DNA of 14,460 nucleotides from JAJPXC01 sp964562375 (GCA_964562375.1 CAZLSW010000075.1:1-14460), one strand, 5' to 3'; positions 7,481 to 14,265 are shown, numbered from the stretch's first letter. Notes: generated by a model not told the origin, from the sequence alone. A program made the numbers and translations.

Positions 7481-9106
7481 TTATTCGATGAAGTGGTCAC
7501 CGGTTTCGCGGACGATCTGCTCGTAGTAGCGTTTGTCGGTGTAGCCAGGGAACGTGGGGTATATTGGCTGGCCGTATTCCGAATAGATGAACTTGCCCTG
7601 GTCGTCGACCTTTTTCATGTTTCCGTCAAGGAATTTCACGAAGAGGAAGTCGCCCAGCTGCTTGTAGGCCGTGGTGGCTTTTTTAGCCCAAAGGTTGGCC
7701 AATTCTTGCGTCAACTCGGCGCGCATCTCAGGCTCGAAATCGCCGAACTGCTCCAAAGCGACCTTGACGTCGACAGCGATGCTGTCCTCCAAGGCCGACT
7801 GCACGCGGCGAATGTCGGGAATCATCAGCGAGTAGCGGTTATATGCCTGATTAGCAACGTAATTGTTCACCCAGAAGTTGGAAGTCCACGAAAGGGTGTT
7901 CATGTCGCCATTGCCGTGGGCAAGCTCATGGGGAGGGGTGGCGACGTTGCAGAAGATGGGCAGGTAGACGTTGGTGTTGGCGTCGTCGGTGCCAAACCAC
8001 AGCAGGCCTTTCATCCCCTCGGGAAACTTCTCATTCAATTGGGCCACGAACGACCAGCCCGTTTGCTGGGTGGCGATTGCGCGCTCGTGGGTGTAGGTCA
8101 CCGAGTCAACCTCAAAGGTGAGGGGGCGGTAACGGTAGGGCACGTTGAACGGACCTGAGCCAACATCCTTGGTCATATCAAACGGGGTATCCTCGAAATG
8201 GTCGCGTATCATCCATTTCATATCGTTGGCTGTCATCGGTTTGTCGGGCTTTACCCACAAGGGCAACTCTTCGCCCTCGCCCTTGGCTGCCCAAGGGAAA
8301 TAGCGGTCCATATCGGAGTTGAATTTGCGGAAGTAGGCCCATATGCGGGCATCGCAGGTGCGGAATCCCTTCTCGGCGTAGTTGTAATAGGCGCGGGAGA
8401 AGTCGAAATCCTCGTCCTTGCCATTGAAGTAGCCGCGCTTACGGGCGAATGAGATCACGTCAGGAGAGTAGAGCGTCTCGGGGTCGTTCAACGGGAAACG
8501 GTGGATGCGTGGGAAATTGGCGTGTCCCGAGATGTAGCCGTCGGGTACACGGCGAGCCACCCACACGGCCCCTTTCTCCTGGGGACCTTTGCCAATCATC
8601 TCCATGATCCACACCTCGTTAGGGTCGGCGATGGAAAACGACTCGCCCTCCGAGCAGTAGCCGTGCTCCTTCACCAAGTCGGTCATTATCTGGAGGGCTT
8701 CGCGAGCGGTTTTAGCGCGCTCAAGAGCGATGTAAATAAGTGAGCCGTAGTCAATTACAGCGGTAGTATCCATCAATTCCAATCGGCCGCCCCAAGTGCT
8801 TTCGGCGATCGACACGCCATGCTCGTTGATGTTGCCGATGGTGGAATAGGTTTGACGAGCCTGGGGAATCGCACCTAAGGGCTTTTGGGTGTCCCATTCA
8901 ATCACCTGTCGCAGGTCGCCCTTGGCGTGCTGGCCTCCGGGGGTGTGGTAAAGCTCGCCGTAAAGGTTGTGAGAATCAGCGGCATAGGTGATCATCACCG
9001 AACCGTCCTCGGTGGCTCCTTTGGCCGCGATTAACGATGTACATGCCCACGCGGGAGCGCTAATGGCCACCGCGGCGGCCAATATAATAGTCCTGATATT
9101 TTGCAC
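7481..9106 (-). CDS. Exported C69-family dipeptidase
   Basis: A 541-residue peptidase of family C69 (PepD type), an N-terminal-nucleophile hydrolase that releases dipeptides. Residues 1-21 form a signal peptide ending AWA. Cleavage there exposes Cys22 (CTSLIAAKGATEDGS), the expected catalytic nucleophile, so export and activation coincide. Further family motifs are NINEHGVSIAEST (92-104), YGSLIYIALERAKTAREAL (120-138), SFSIADPNEVWIMEMIGKG (156-174) and VPDGYISGHAN (187-197). Mature enzymes probably act in the periplasm or at the surface on peptides. A TATATTTG -7 element lies 33 bp upstream of the start. The phosphodiester glycosidase gene follows 21 bp downstream on the same strand. The substrate is unknown; a link to cell-wall peptide turnover is an inference from the neighbour. 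Confidence 0.9.
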   Translation of the reverse strand: MQNIRTIILAAAVAISAPAWACTSLIAAKGATEDGSVMITYAADSHNLYGELYHTPGGQHAKGDLRQVIEWDTQKPLGAIPQARQTYSTIGNINEHGVSIAESTWGGRLELMDTTAVIDYGSLIYIALERAKTAREALQIMTDLVKEHGYCSEGESFSIADPNEVWIMEMIGKGPQEKGAVWVARRVPDGYISGHANFPRIHRFPLNDPETLYSPDVISFARKRGYFNGKDEDFDFSRAYYNYAEKGFRTCDARIWAYFRKFNSDMDRYFPWAAKGEGEELPLWVKPDKPMTANDMKWMIRDHFEDTPFDMTKDVGSGPFNVPYRYRPLTFEVDSVTYTHERAIATQQTGWSFVAQLNEKFPEGMKGLLWFGTDDANTNVYLPIFCNVATPPHELAHGNGDMNTLSWTSNFWVNNYVANQAYNRYSLMIPDIRRVQSALEDSIAVDVKVALEQFGDFEPEMRAELTQELANLWAKKATTAYKQLGDFLFVKFLDGNMKKVDDQGKFIYSEYGQPIYPTFPGYTDKRYYEQIVRETGDHFIE

Positions 9107-9138
9107 TGTCTAAAATTTAGTTTACAACAATTAAAATG

Positions 9139-9146
9139 CAAATATA
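9139..9146 (-). promoter_or_regulatory. Bacteroidota -7 promoter element for the C69 dipeptidase operon
   Basis: On the minus strand this reads TATATTTG, a full match to TAnnTTTG, about 33 bp upstream of the ATG at 9106. No clear TTTG -33 box lies at the usual distance. Confidence 0.5.
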
Positions 9147-9343
9147 ACCAAAATTTGCGGCACTATGACGATTTTTGCTTATTTTTGCACAATCAAGTAA
9201 GAATCTCAACCACTAATAAACACTAAAACAGCGTTTTTAATATATTACACCACAAAAATTATTGATATTCAAGTTTCGCAGGTGGAGCAATTTGGCGGTG
9301 GAGCCGCTTGACTCTACGTAACCCCATGCTTTAGCTTGGGGCA

Positions 9344-9358
9344 GAGGATGCGATCCTC
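9344..9358. repeat. Perfect 6-bp stem hairpin GAGGAT/ATCCTC
   Basis: GAGGAT (9344-9349) pairs with ATCCTC (9353-9358) around GCG. It runs directly into the next hairpin, sharing position 9358. Confidence 0.5.
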
Positions 9359-9374
9359 CCCCATAAGCTGGGGG
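9358..9374. repeat. Perfect 6-bp stem hairpin CCCCCA/TGGGGG
   Basis: CCCCCA (9358-9363) pairs with TGGGGG (9369-9374) around TAAGC. GGTGGCGGAGCCA, an inverted copy of the GTGGCTCC hairpin family, follows at 9373-9385. Confidence 0.5.
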
Positions 9375-9401
9375 TGGCGGAGCCAGCTTTCTATAGTGCT
9401 G

Positions 9402-9417
9402 CGACACTTAAGTGTCG
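9402..9417. repeat. Perfect 16-bp palindrome CGACACTTAAGTGTCG
   Basis: The sequence is its own reverse complement with no spacer, which favours a dimeric protein-binding site over an RNA hairpin. It is followed by ACTTAAAAT, giving a TCGACTTAA-like string similar to the TCGA array at 11984-12037. Confidence 0.6.
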
Positions 9418-9430
9418 ACTTAAAATGACA

Positions 9431-9445
9431 GGTGGCTCCACCACC
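9431..9445 (+). repeat. GGTGGCTCC hairpin family, diverged copy
   Basis: GGTGGCTCCACCACC differs by one base from the GGTGGCTCCGCCACC hairpins at 14266 and 14342. It is preceded by TGACA, as in the reverse complement at 14266-14284. Confidence 0.55.
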
Positions 9446-9510
9446 ACTTGTCCATGGGTTGAGTTGTTGTTTCCGGCCCCAAGCTAAAGCATGGGGTTAT
9501 GTAGAGAGGT

Positions 9511-9523
9511 GTGGCTCCGCCAC
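9511..9523 (+). repeat. GTGGCTCCGCCAC hairpin
   Basis: A perfect 5-bp stem with a TCC loop, located 4 bp beyond the right arm of the composite element. The same order (arm, then this hairpin) recurs at 14309-14356. Confidence 0.6.
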
Positions 9524-9534
9524 AAGCATTTCCC

Positions 9535-9586
9535 AACCTGAGAAAGTTGAATTAGTGATAATGTTTGATTTCCTACTTGAGAAAGT
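9535..9586 (+). repeat. GAGA-loop mini-hairpins, copies 2 and 3
   Basis: AACCTGAGAAAGTT lies at 9535-9548 (one C/A mismatch in the stem) and ACTTGAGAAAGT at 9575-9586 (4-bp stem). Both keep the GAGA tetraloop and following sequence of the copy at 132-145, and both sit in the GH53 leader. Confidence 0.4.
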
Positions 9587-9608
9587 TTTATCCTGAAAAG
9601 TCACATAG

Positions 9609-10949
9609 ATGAGAAAGATATGTATGATATCGATGGCGGCGGCGGTGGTGGCGATGGGAGCCGGGGCCGAGAATCCCAAGTGGGCCTGGGGGGCCGACGA
9701 TTCATGGTACACGCAGATGGCGTCGGAAGGGGTCAACCCGGTATATGACACCCAAGGGCAACAAAGCGAGGTGCCAGAATTGCTCGCCGAATACGGGTTT
9801 GACGCCATACGCCTGCGCTTATGGGTTGACCCTCAGAACGATATGAACGCCACAGGCGGCTTCTGCAATCTTGAGGACGTTACCGCAAAAGCCTTGAAAG
9901 CCACTCAGTTGGGTCAACGAGTTATGATTGATTTCCAATACAGCGACACCTGGGCCGACGCTGGCAACCAGAAAATACCGAAAGCCTGGGAGGATATCAC
10001 CACCGCCTCGGCCATGACCGAGCAGGTGTACCAATACACCCTCGCTTCGCTTAACTCGCTGAAGGACGCGGGAGTAGAAGTCACTTGGGTCCAAATTGGC
10101 AACGAGATCTCCAACGGCATGCTGTTCCCCCTGGCACAATTCGCCATCGACGGCGTGACGACGAGCGAGCGCGTGGACAATTTCATCTCATTCTTCAACG
10201 CCGGGGCCAAGGCCGCGCGCGAGGTATTTCCCTCAGCCAAAACCGTTTGCCACCTCAACAACGGATACGACGCCGGGCTCTACCAATGGTTCTTTGGCGA
10301 GATCGCCAAGCGTCCGGTGGCCCTCGACATTGACTACATCGGCATGTCGCTCTACCCAATCTCGTGCATGGACTGGGACAAGGGTAGCGACGAATGGTGC
10401 CAAACCTCGGCCTGGGCGACCCGCTCCAATCAATGTCTCAACGCCATCACAACGCTGTGGACTCAATTCGGCAAGCGTTTCTTGATATGCGAGACCGGGT
10501 TTCCCAACACATGGACGCTTTCGGCCCCGGGAGGAGCATCGGCTTCTCGCTCCGAGATGGAAGCCAAGTGCAACGAGGACGTAAGGGCTTATCTATCTTA
10601 CTTTTGCCCTCTACTGCAAAGCACAGGCGTGGTGGACGGGATATTCTACTGGGAGCCGGAATGCAACTATTTCCACGACTACTCCATGGGCGCGCTCACC
10701 CTTGACAACCGCCCTAACGCGGTGTGGGATTATGTGAGCGAGGTGTCGGATTTCGGCCACGTGGAAACGGTCTCCAGCGACGCCCTCGATGATCGTATCA
10801 CGTTGATTGACGGCCAAATACACCTTGACGGAGAGCCCTGCGAGGGTCTTATTTTCGACCTTGACGGGGCCGAGAGCGAGGGCCGCGACCCCGGAGTATA
10901 CATCGTCACCGTCCCAGGCAAGGGATCAGCAAAAGTGTTTGTGCAATGA
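9609..10949 (+). CDS. Exported arabinogalactan endo-beta-1,4-galactanase (GH53)
   Basis: A 446-residue exported glycoside hydrolase of family 53, which cuts beta-1,4-galactan side chains of pectin with a retaining two-glutamate mechanism. Residues 1-20 form a signal peptide without a lipobox; an in-frame TAG just upstream fixes the ATG at 9609. GADDSWYTQM (28-37) and YGFDAIRLRLWVDP (62-75) match the start of the (beta/alpha)8 barrel. WVQIGNEISNG (160-170) carries the acid/base E166, and FLICETGFPNTW (291-302) carries the nucleophile E295. GIFYWEPE (344-351) is also typical. The tail GLIFDLDG...GVYIVTVPGKGSAKVFV (413-445) looks like a degenerate C-terminal sorting or sandwich tail. No SusC/SusD genes are nearby, unlike most Bacteroidota galactan loci. 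The stop overlaps the apbE start by ATGA. Confidence 0.92.
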   Translation: MRKICMISMAAAVVAMGAGAENPKWAWGADDSWYTQMASEGVNPVYDTQGQQSEVPELLAEYGFDAIRLRLWVDPQNDMNATGGFCNLEDVTAKALKATQLGQRVMIDFQYSDTWADAGNQKIPKAWEDITTASAMTEQVYQYTLASLNSLKDAGVEVTWVQIGNEISNGMLFPLAQFAIDGVTTSERVDNFISFFNAGAKAAREVFPSAKTVCHLNNGYDAGLYQWFFGEIAKRPVALDIDYIGMSLYPISCMDWDKGSDEWCQTSAWATRSNQCLNAITTLWTQFGKRFLICETGFPNTWTLSAPGGASASRSEMEAKCNEDVRAYLSYFCPLLQSTGVVDGIFYWEPECNYFHDYSMGALTLDNRPNAVWDYVSEVSDFGHVETVSSDALDDRITLIDGQIHLDGEPCEGLIFDLDGAESEGRDPGVYIVTVPGKGSAKVFVQ

Positions 10950-11935
10950 AAACACGTATACTTTTCCTTATTCTCGCCACGTGCTTGCTCTCGGCATGCC
11001 GGCCACGCAACCAGTGGAGGGAAACCAGCGGAAGTGCCTGGAACACAACGTATCACGTCACTTATCGGGCGCCGGTCGACCTGGCCGACTCGGTGATCGC
11101 GGTGATGCGCCAAGTGGAATTGTCGCTGTCGCCGTTCAACCCCGAATCGTGCATCTCCCGTATTAACCGCAACGCAACCATGCAAGCCGACTCATTGATA
11201 CTCAAGGTGTTGCTTGCCTCACAAGAGGTAAATCGGCAGAGCGATGGGGCGTTTGACCCCACGGTTGGGCCGCTGATTAACCTGTGGGGATTCGGCGAAC
11301 AGGGGCACGGCGCTTGGGAACCCACACAGGAGCAAATCGACTCGGCATTGGCTCTCGTGGGTATCCAGCAATGCTCTATAGATGAACACCTTACCCTAAC
11401 GAAACCGCATCCTGGCACCACGTTCAACTTCTCGGCTATCACCAAGGGGTTCGGTTGCGACATGGTGGGGGAGATGCTTGCACGCAATGGTGCCACTGAT
11501 TACATGGTGGAGATCGGCGGCGAAATCGTCGTGAGAGGTTCCAATCCGCGCGGCCACAAGTGGCGCATTATGATTGAGAAGCCCGTCGAGAACGACTCAA
11601 CCGCTGAGCGCCAAGCCTACGACGTGATTGAGGTAACCGACTGTGGCATAGCCACATCGGGAAATTACCGCAATTTTCACCGTCAGCAGTCGGGGCAGCA
11701 CGTGGGTCACACGATCTCACCGTCTACTGGCCGTCCAGTAGAGACCTCGGTGCTGAGCGCGACCGTCATCGCCCCCACCTGCATGCTGGCCGACGCCCTC
11801 GCCACAGCCTACATGGCCACCCCCTCCACCACCCACCGTTCACCGTTCACCACTCCCAACGGAGTATCAGCCCTACTCATCCTCCCCGACACCGTTATCA
11901 CCACCCCGGGCTTCCCCTTTACGCATCCACATTGA
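10946..11935 (+). CDS. apbE: FAD:protein FMN transferase (ApbE), lipoprotein
   Basis: A 329-residue ApbE-family enzyme that transfers FMN from FAD onto a threonine or serine of exported or membrane redox proteins such as NqrC or RnfG. The N-terminus has a lipobox (LLSAC, Cys18), so it is probably anchored in a membrane. Family motifs are NTTYHVTY (33-40), GAFDPTVGPLINLWGFG (101-117), NFSAITKGFGCDMV (161-174), MVEIGGEIVVRG (187-198), TSGNYRNF (237-244), HTISPSTGRP (255-264) and ADALATAYMA (282-291). The C-terminal segment after residue 291 is unusual: it is encoded partly by 7-bp repeats (11827-11854) of the type found in nearby intergenic DNA, and it is rich in T, P, S and H. The gene overlaps the GH53 gene by 4 bp, so they are translationally coupled. 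No flavinylation target gene is in the window. Confidence 0.93.
   Translation: MKTRILFLILATCLLSACRPRNQWRETSGSAWNTTYHVTYRAPVDLADSVIAVMRQVELSLSPFNPESCISRINRNATMQADSLILKVLLASQEVNRQSDGAFDPTVGPLINLWGFGEQGHGAWEPTQEQIDSALALVGIQQCSIDEHLTLTKPHPGTTFNFSAITKGFGCDMVGEMLARNGATDYMVEIGGEIVVRGSNPRGHKWRIMIEKPVENDSTAERQAYDVIEVTDCGIATSGNYRNFHRQQSGQHVGHTISPSTGRPVETSVLSATVIAPTCMLADALATAYMATPSTTHRSPFTTPNGVSALLILPDTVITTPGFPFTHPH
11827..11854 (+). repeat. Heptamer repeat tract inside apbE (four units)
   Basis: CACCACC, CACCGTT, CACCGTT and CACCACT follow in exact 7-bp register. In rotated frame (ACCGTTC, ACCACTC) they belong to the same family as the array at 14371-14419 (ACCATTC, ACCACTA). They encode residues of the STTHRSPFTT stretch of ApbE. 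Confidence 0.6.
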
Positions 11936-11953
11936 CCCTCAAACAAGGAGCGT

Positions 11954-11967
11954 GGGCGCCGGCGCCC
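11954..11967. terminator. G+C palindrome after apbE, possible terminator stem
   Basis: GGGCGCCGGCGCCC is a perfect 14-bp palindrome 18 bp after the apbE stop. It could form a strong stem-loop in either transcript, but no T tract follows, so an intrinsic terminator is uncertain. Confidence 0.35.
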
Positions 11968-11983
11968 CCATGCGCCAGCAAGC

Positions 11984-12037
11984 TCGATTTCATTCGACTT
12001 CTGTCGACATAAATCGATTTAAGTCGAGTGAAATCGA
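11984..12037. repeat. Six-fold TCGA array (10-bp period) forming a 17-bp stem inverted repeat
   Basis: TCGA occurs at 11984, 11994, 12004, 12014, 12024 and 12034, exactly every 10 bp. The arm at 11984-12000 pairs with 12021-12037 (16 Watson-Crick pairs and one G-T). The 20-nt loop contains two more perfect palindromes, TGTCGACA (12002-12009) and AAATCGATTT (12011-12020). It lies between the convergent apbE and WG-repeat genes, so it may act as a bidirectional terminator or a protein-binding array. Confidence 0.75.
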
Positions 12038-12060
12038 ACCCGAGGGAATAGCCTGGTGAT

Positions 12061-12122
12061 GGCCGTCCAAGGCCCCCCTAAGGCTGACGCGTGAAGGCTG
12101 TCCAAGGCCGGCCCCCTAAGCC
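12061..12122. repeat. Two-copy 35-bp-spaced GGCYGTCCAAGGCC repeat
   Basis: GGCCGTCCAAGGCC (12061-12074) and GGCTGTCCAAGGCC (12096-12109) start 35 bp apart. Each is followed by CCCCTAAG (after four extra bases in copy 2). The second copy ends 2 bp before the stop codon of the minus-strand WG-repeat gene. Confidence 0.6.
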
Positions 12123-12124
12123 TC

Positions 12125-14230
12125 CTAGAACGTCTTTTTGAATTTGCGGTAGTTGCGGTAGAGTTTGTAGGCCGACTTGGCGATGTCGACGAGCATGTCG
12201 CGGTCGCTGTAGCTCTTGGCGCCGGGGTTGTCGACCTGCCTCTGGCACTTGCCTTTGAGGTTGTAGGCGTCGACGCGGGTAGTGTCCGAGGGGCCGAGCT
12301 TGATGCATTGGTCGGCAGCCTCGACTGCCTTGCTGTAGTTTTTGAGCTTGTAATGGCATACACCGAGGTTATAGGCCAGGTCGGCCTCCCAGCGGATATT
12401 GCCGGCTTGCTCGTAGAGGTCGCGCGCCGAGGCGTAATTGCCGCTATGGAACGCGTCCTCGGCCTGCTCCCACAGCTCATTGCGCCGCTTCTCGGCCTCC
12501 TTGATAGACTCATTCACAGGGTTTAGATTGAGATCAAAGAACACTTTGGTCCCTCCAACTGTTTTATCGCGCGCCTCAATCAAGAAATCATAGCCGTAGT
12601 CCTCGGCATTGAAAGTGTCGTAGTCGACATACTCATAGTCAGAAACAGGGAATATGATGTCACCATCACCCTTATACATACCACATTTTTCGCCATTCTT
12701 CACATAATAAGTATCAAAGGCATGGTATTTGTCTTTTTCACTGAAACTTATATCAGTGAATTGGGGAGGCAAAATCTCACGCCCTTGTAGGTCGCAAACG
12801 CCCCGCAGTCCATTCATGCCAACTTCATAATGGTGATCATTATAATTCAGGTCGCATTTGTGATATTTAACAGGTACAATCACCTTCCCCGCCTTGTTGA
12901 CAACGCCAAACAGATTACCTTTCTTCACCAGATACATTCCATTGCTAAGTTGACTAATAGATTGATAGGTGTCAGGGGCAATTACCTCTTTTCCATTAAG
13001 GTCAGCTATACCCGAATAATTGCCTTTCTCCACAAGAAAGTAATTTTCTAGTTTGGTTACAGGCAATGTGTAGCCTCGGTTGGGTTCGATGAGCATTTTT
13101 CCATTAGCGTCGTATATACCGTAACCTCCGTCTTCAGAGTAAACTGAGAAACTCCCACTTGAATAGAACACGCGGCTATAGTTGGCTGGAATTAAGGTTT
13201 TCCCGCTGGCAGTTTCAATGCCTTGCAAGCCAGTAACATCAGTTACTTCCACATAAGTAAACCCTTCATCGCTTTTTGTCTCTCGCTTTACAGTAGGTTT
13301 TTCTTCTTCGATTATATTGCCTTGCAAGTCCTTTAACACATATCCAGCTTGCCCATGCTTGTAACACCATGCTGGAATGCCATTGCGCTCTGTGTAATAG
13401 ATATTGGAATATTCATCGGAGATGAACTTTTCGATACCCGAGGAGTCGCATATGCCACCTCGATTTCCGATGCACACAGTAAACTCTCCGTTTATCATCA
13501 AGCTTGCATAATTATATCGATTAGCAGGCAGCAACACTTTACCGTCCATATCCAAGATGCCATTATACATCCCCTTTATTACCAGAAAATAAGGGATGGA
13601 ATGGTTCATATAGGTTACATGATCATAGGTATCGGCCGGAACGATAACCTTTCCTTTTGGGTTGCACAAACCTCCAAATCCATCTTTTTGGATTGCAAAG
13701 TAGCCTCTCCAATAATGTACAACATCGTATATGCAAGGAATTATTTCCTCGCCACTTGTTGTGTACACTCCTTGGTGATTATCATATTGGGTTACCTCGA
13801 AGAAGTCGCCATCTTCAGTCTGGGTTAACGCAACATAGCTATATTTATAAGGTAGTATGAGATGTCCATGAAGGTCGAGCACGCCTTGCTTATTGGCTAC
13901 GTCGGCAACCATGAAGCGGGCTTTATTATCCTTGTCGGTGAGCATTGTCACCCAATGATCACTTGGAAGCGAGCATAATTGTTGGCCGTTACCATCGAAA
14001 AACACTTTGGCATCTTCCGTTTGGCATTCATAAATGCCACCATTGGCCGATATATACTTGTATTGGCATGGGATGATTAGCTTACCGTTAACCTCCACTC
14101 CGCGCATTTGGTTTTCATCGGTTATAACAGCGTATGGACTACCATCAGCATGTTTTTTCTCCTCGCGGGATTGGGAGAAGGCGGGGATGGCCAGCGTAAG
14201 GGCAAACAGGGTAAAAAGGATATGTCTCAT
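12125..14230 (-). CDS. Exported WG-repeat protein with C-terminal TPR region
   Basis: A 701-residue exported protein of unknown function. Residues 1-20 are a signal peptide (MRHILFTLFALTLAIPAFSQ). About 13 WG/KWG-type repeats (PF14903-like) fill residues 40-530; clear units include QGVLDLHGHLILPYKY (115-130), GGLCNPKGKVIVPADTY (186-202), QGIETASGKTLIPANY (336-351), SGIADLNGKEVIAPDTY (406-422) and FGVVNKAGKVIVPVKY (441-456). Each is a beta-hairpin of the pattern xGvxdxxGkxiiPxxY. Residues about 575-665 look like two or three TPR units (ELWEQAEDAFHSGNYASARDLYEQA; AYNLGVCHYKLKNYSKAVEAADQCIKLGP), ending in a basic tail. Such proteins are thought to mediate binding rather than catalysis. Base composition changes sharply at the WG-TPR boundary. 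No -7 element was found upstream. Confidence 0.85.
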   Translation of the reverse strand: MRHILFTLFALTLAIPAFSQSREEKKHADGSPYAVITDENQMRGVEVNGKLIIPCQYKYISANGGIYECQTEDAKVFFDGNGQQLCSLPSDHWVTMLTDKDNKARFMVADVANKQGVLDLHGHLILPYKYSYVALTQTEDGDFFEVTQYDNHQGVYTTSGEEIIPCIYDVVHYWRGYFAIQKDGFGGLCNPKGKVIVPADTYDHVTYMNHSIPYFLVIKGMYNGILDMDGKVLLPANRYNYASLMINGEFTVCIGNRGGICDSSGIEKFISDEYSNIYYTERNGIPAWCYKHGQAGYVLKDLQGNIIEEEKPTVKRETKSDEGFTYVEVTDVTGLQGIETASGKTLIPANYSRVFYSSGSFSVYSEDGGYGIYDANGKMLIEPNRGYTLPVTKLENYFLVEKGNYSGIADLNGKEVIAPDTYQSISQLSNGMYLVKKGNLFGVVNKAGKVIVPVKYHKCDLNYNDHHYEVGMNGLRGVCDLQGREILPPQFTDISFSEKDKYHAFDTYYVKNGEKCGMYKGDGDIIFPVSDYEYVDYDTFNAEDYGYDFLIEARDKTVGGTKVFFDLNLNPVNESIKEAEKRRNELWEQAEDAFHSGNYASARDLYEQAGNIRWEADLAYNLGVCHYKLKNYSKAVEAADQCIKLGPSDTTRVDAYNLKGKCQRQVDNPGAKSYSDRDMLVDIAKSAYKLYRNYRKFKKTF

Positions 14231-14265
14231 GGCTATATATCTTTTAGTAATATCTGTATTAGAGA

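Larger units (their letters stand above)
9312..9506. repeat. Composite REP/MITE-like element with 31-bp inverted ends
   Basis: The left arm at 9312-9342 and the right arm at 9476-9506 are inverted copies matching at 30 of 31 positions. Each contains the imperfect hairpin CCCCAAGCTAAAGCATGGGG (or its complement). The 133 bp between them hold three further palindromes (9344-9358, 9358-9374, 9402-9417) and GTGGCTCC-type hairpins. No transposase ORF and no clear target-site duplication is visible. A third copy of the arm occurs at 14309-14336. Confidence 0.7.
9107..9608. other. 502-bp divergent intergenic region
   Basis: This gap separates the minus-strand dipeptidase gene from the plus-strand GH53 gene. 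The first about 170 bp are A+T-rich and hold the dipeptidase -7 element (9139-9146). From 9290 to 9523 a G+C-rich block of hairpins and inverted repeats follows. The GH53 leader (9530-9608) holds two GAGA-loop mini-hairpins. No ORF of note and no RNA gene was recognised. A near match to a -7 box for GH53 (TA, three bases, TTTG at 9559-9567) has one base too many. Confidence 0.6.

Noticed and set aside
7493..8158. 221-residue plus-strand ORF
   Set aside because: It is a shadow of the C69 dipeptidase on the opposite strand and shows no family motifs.
9312..9506. Insertion sequence
   Set aside because: There are inverted ends but no transposase ORF, and no target duplication was recognised.
12019..12513. 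164-residue minus-strand ORF overlapping the WG-repeat gene end
   Set aside because: It is a frame-shifted reading of G+C-rich DNA, rich in S, T, R and P, with no recognisable domain.
13349..13828. 159-residue plus-strand ORF
   Set aside because: It is antisense to the WG repeats, whose frame is strongly supported by their repeating pattern.
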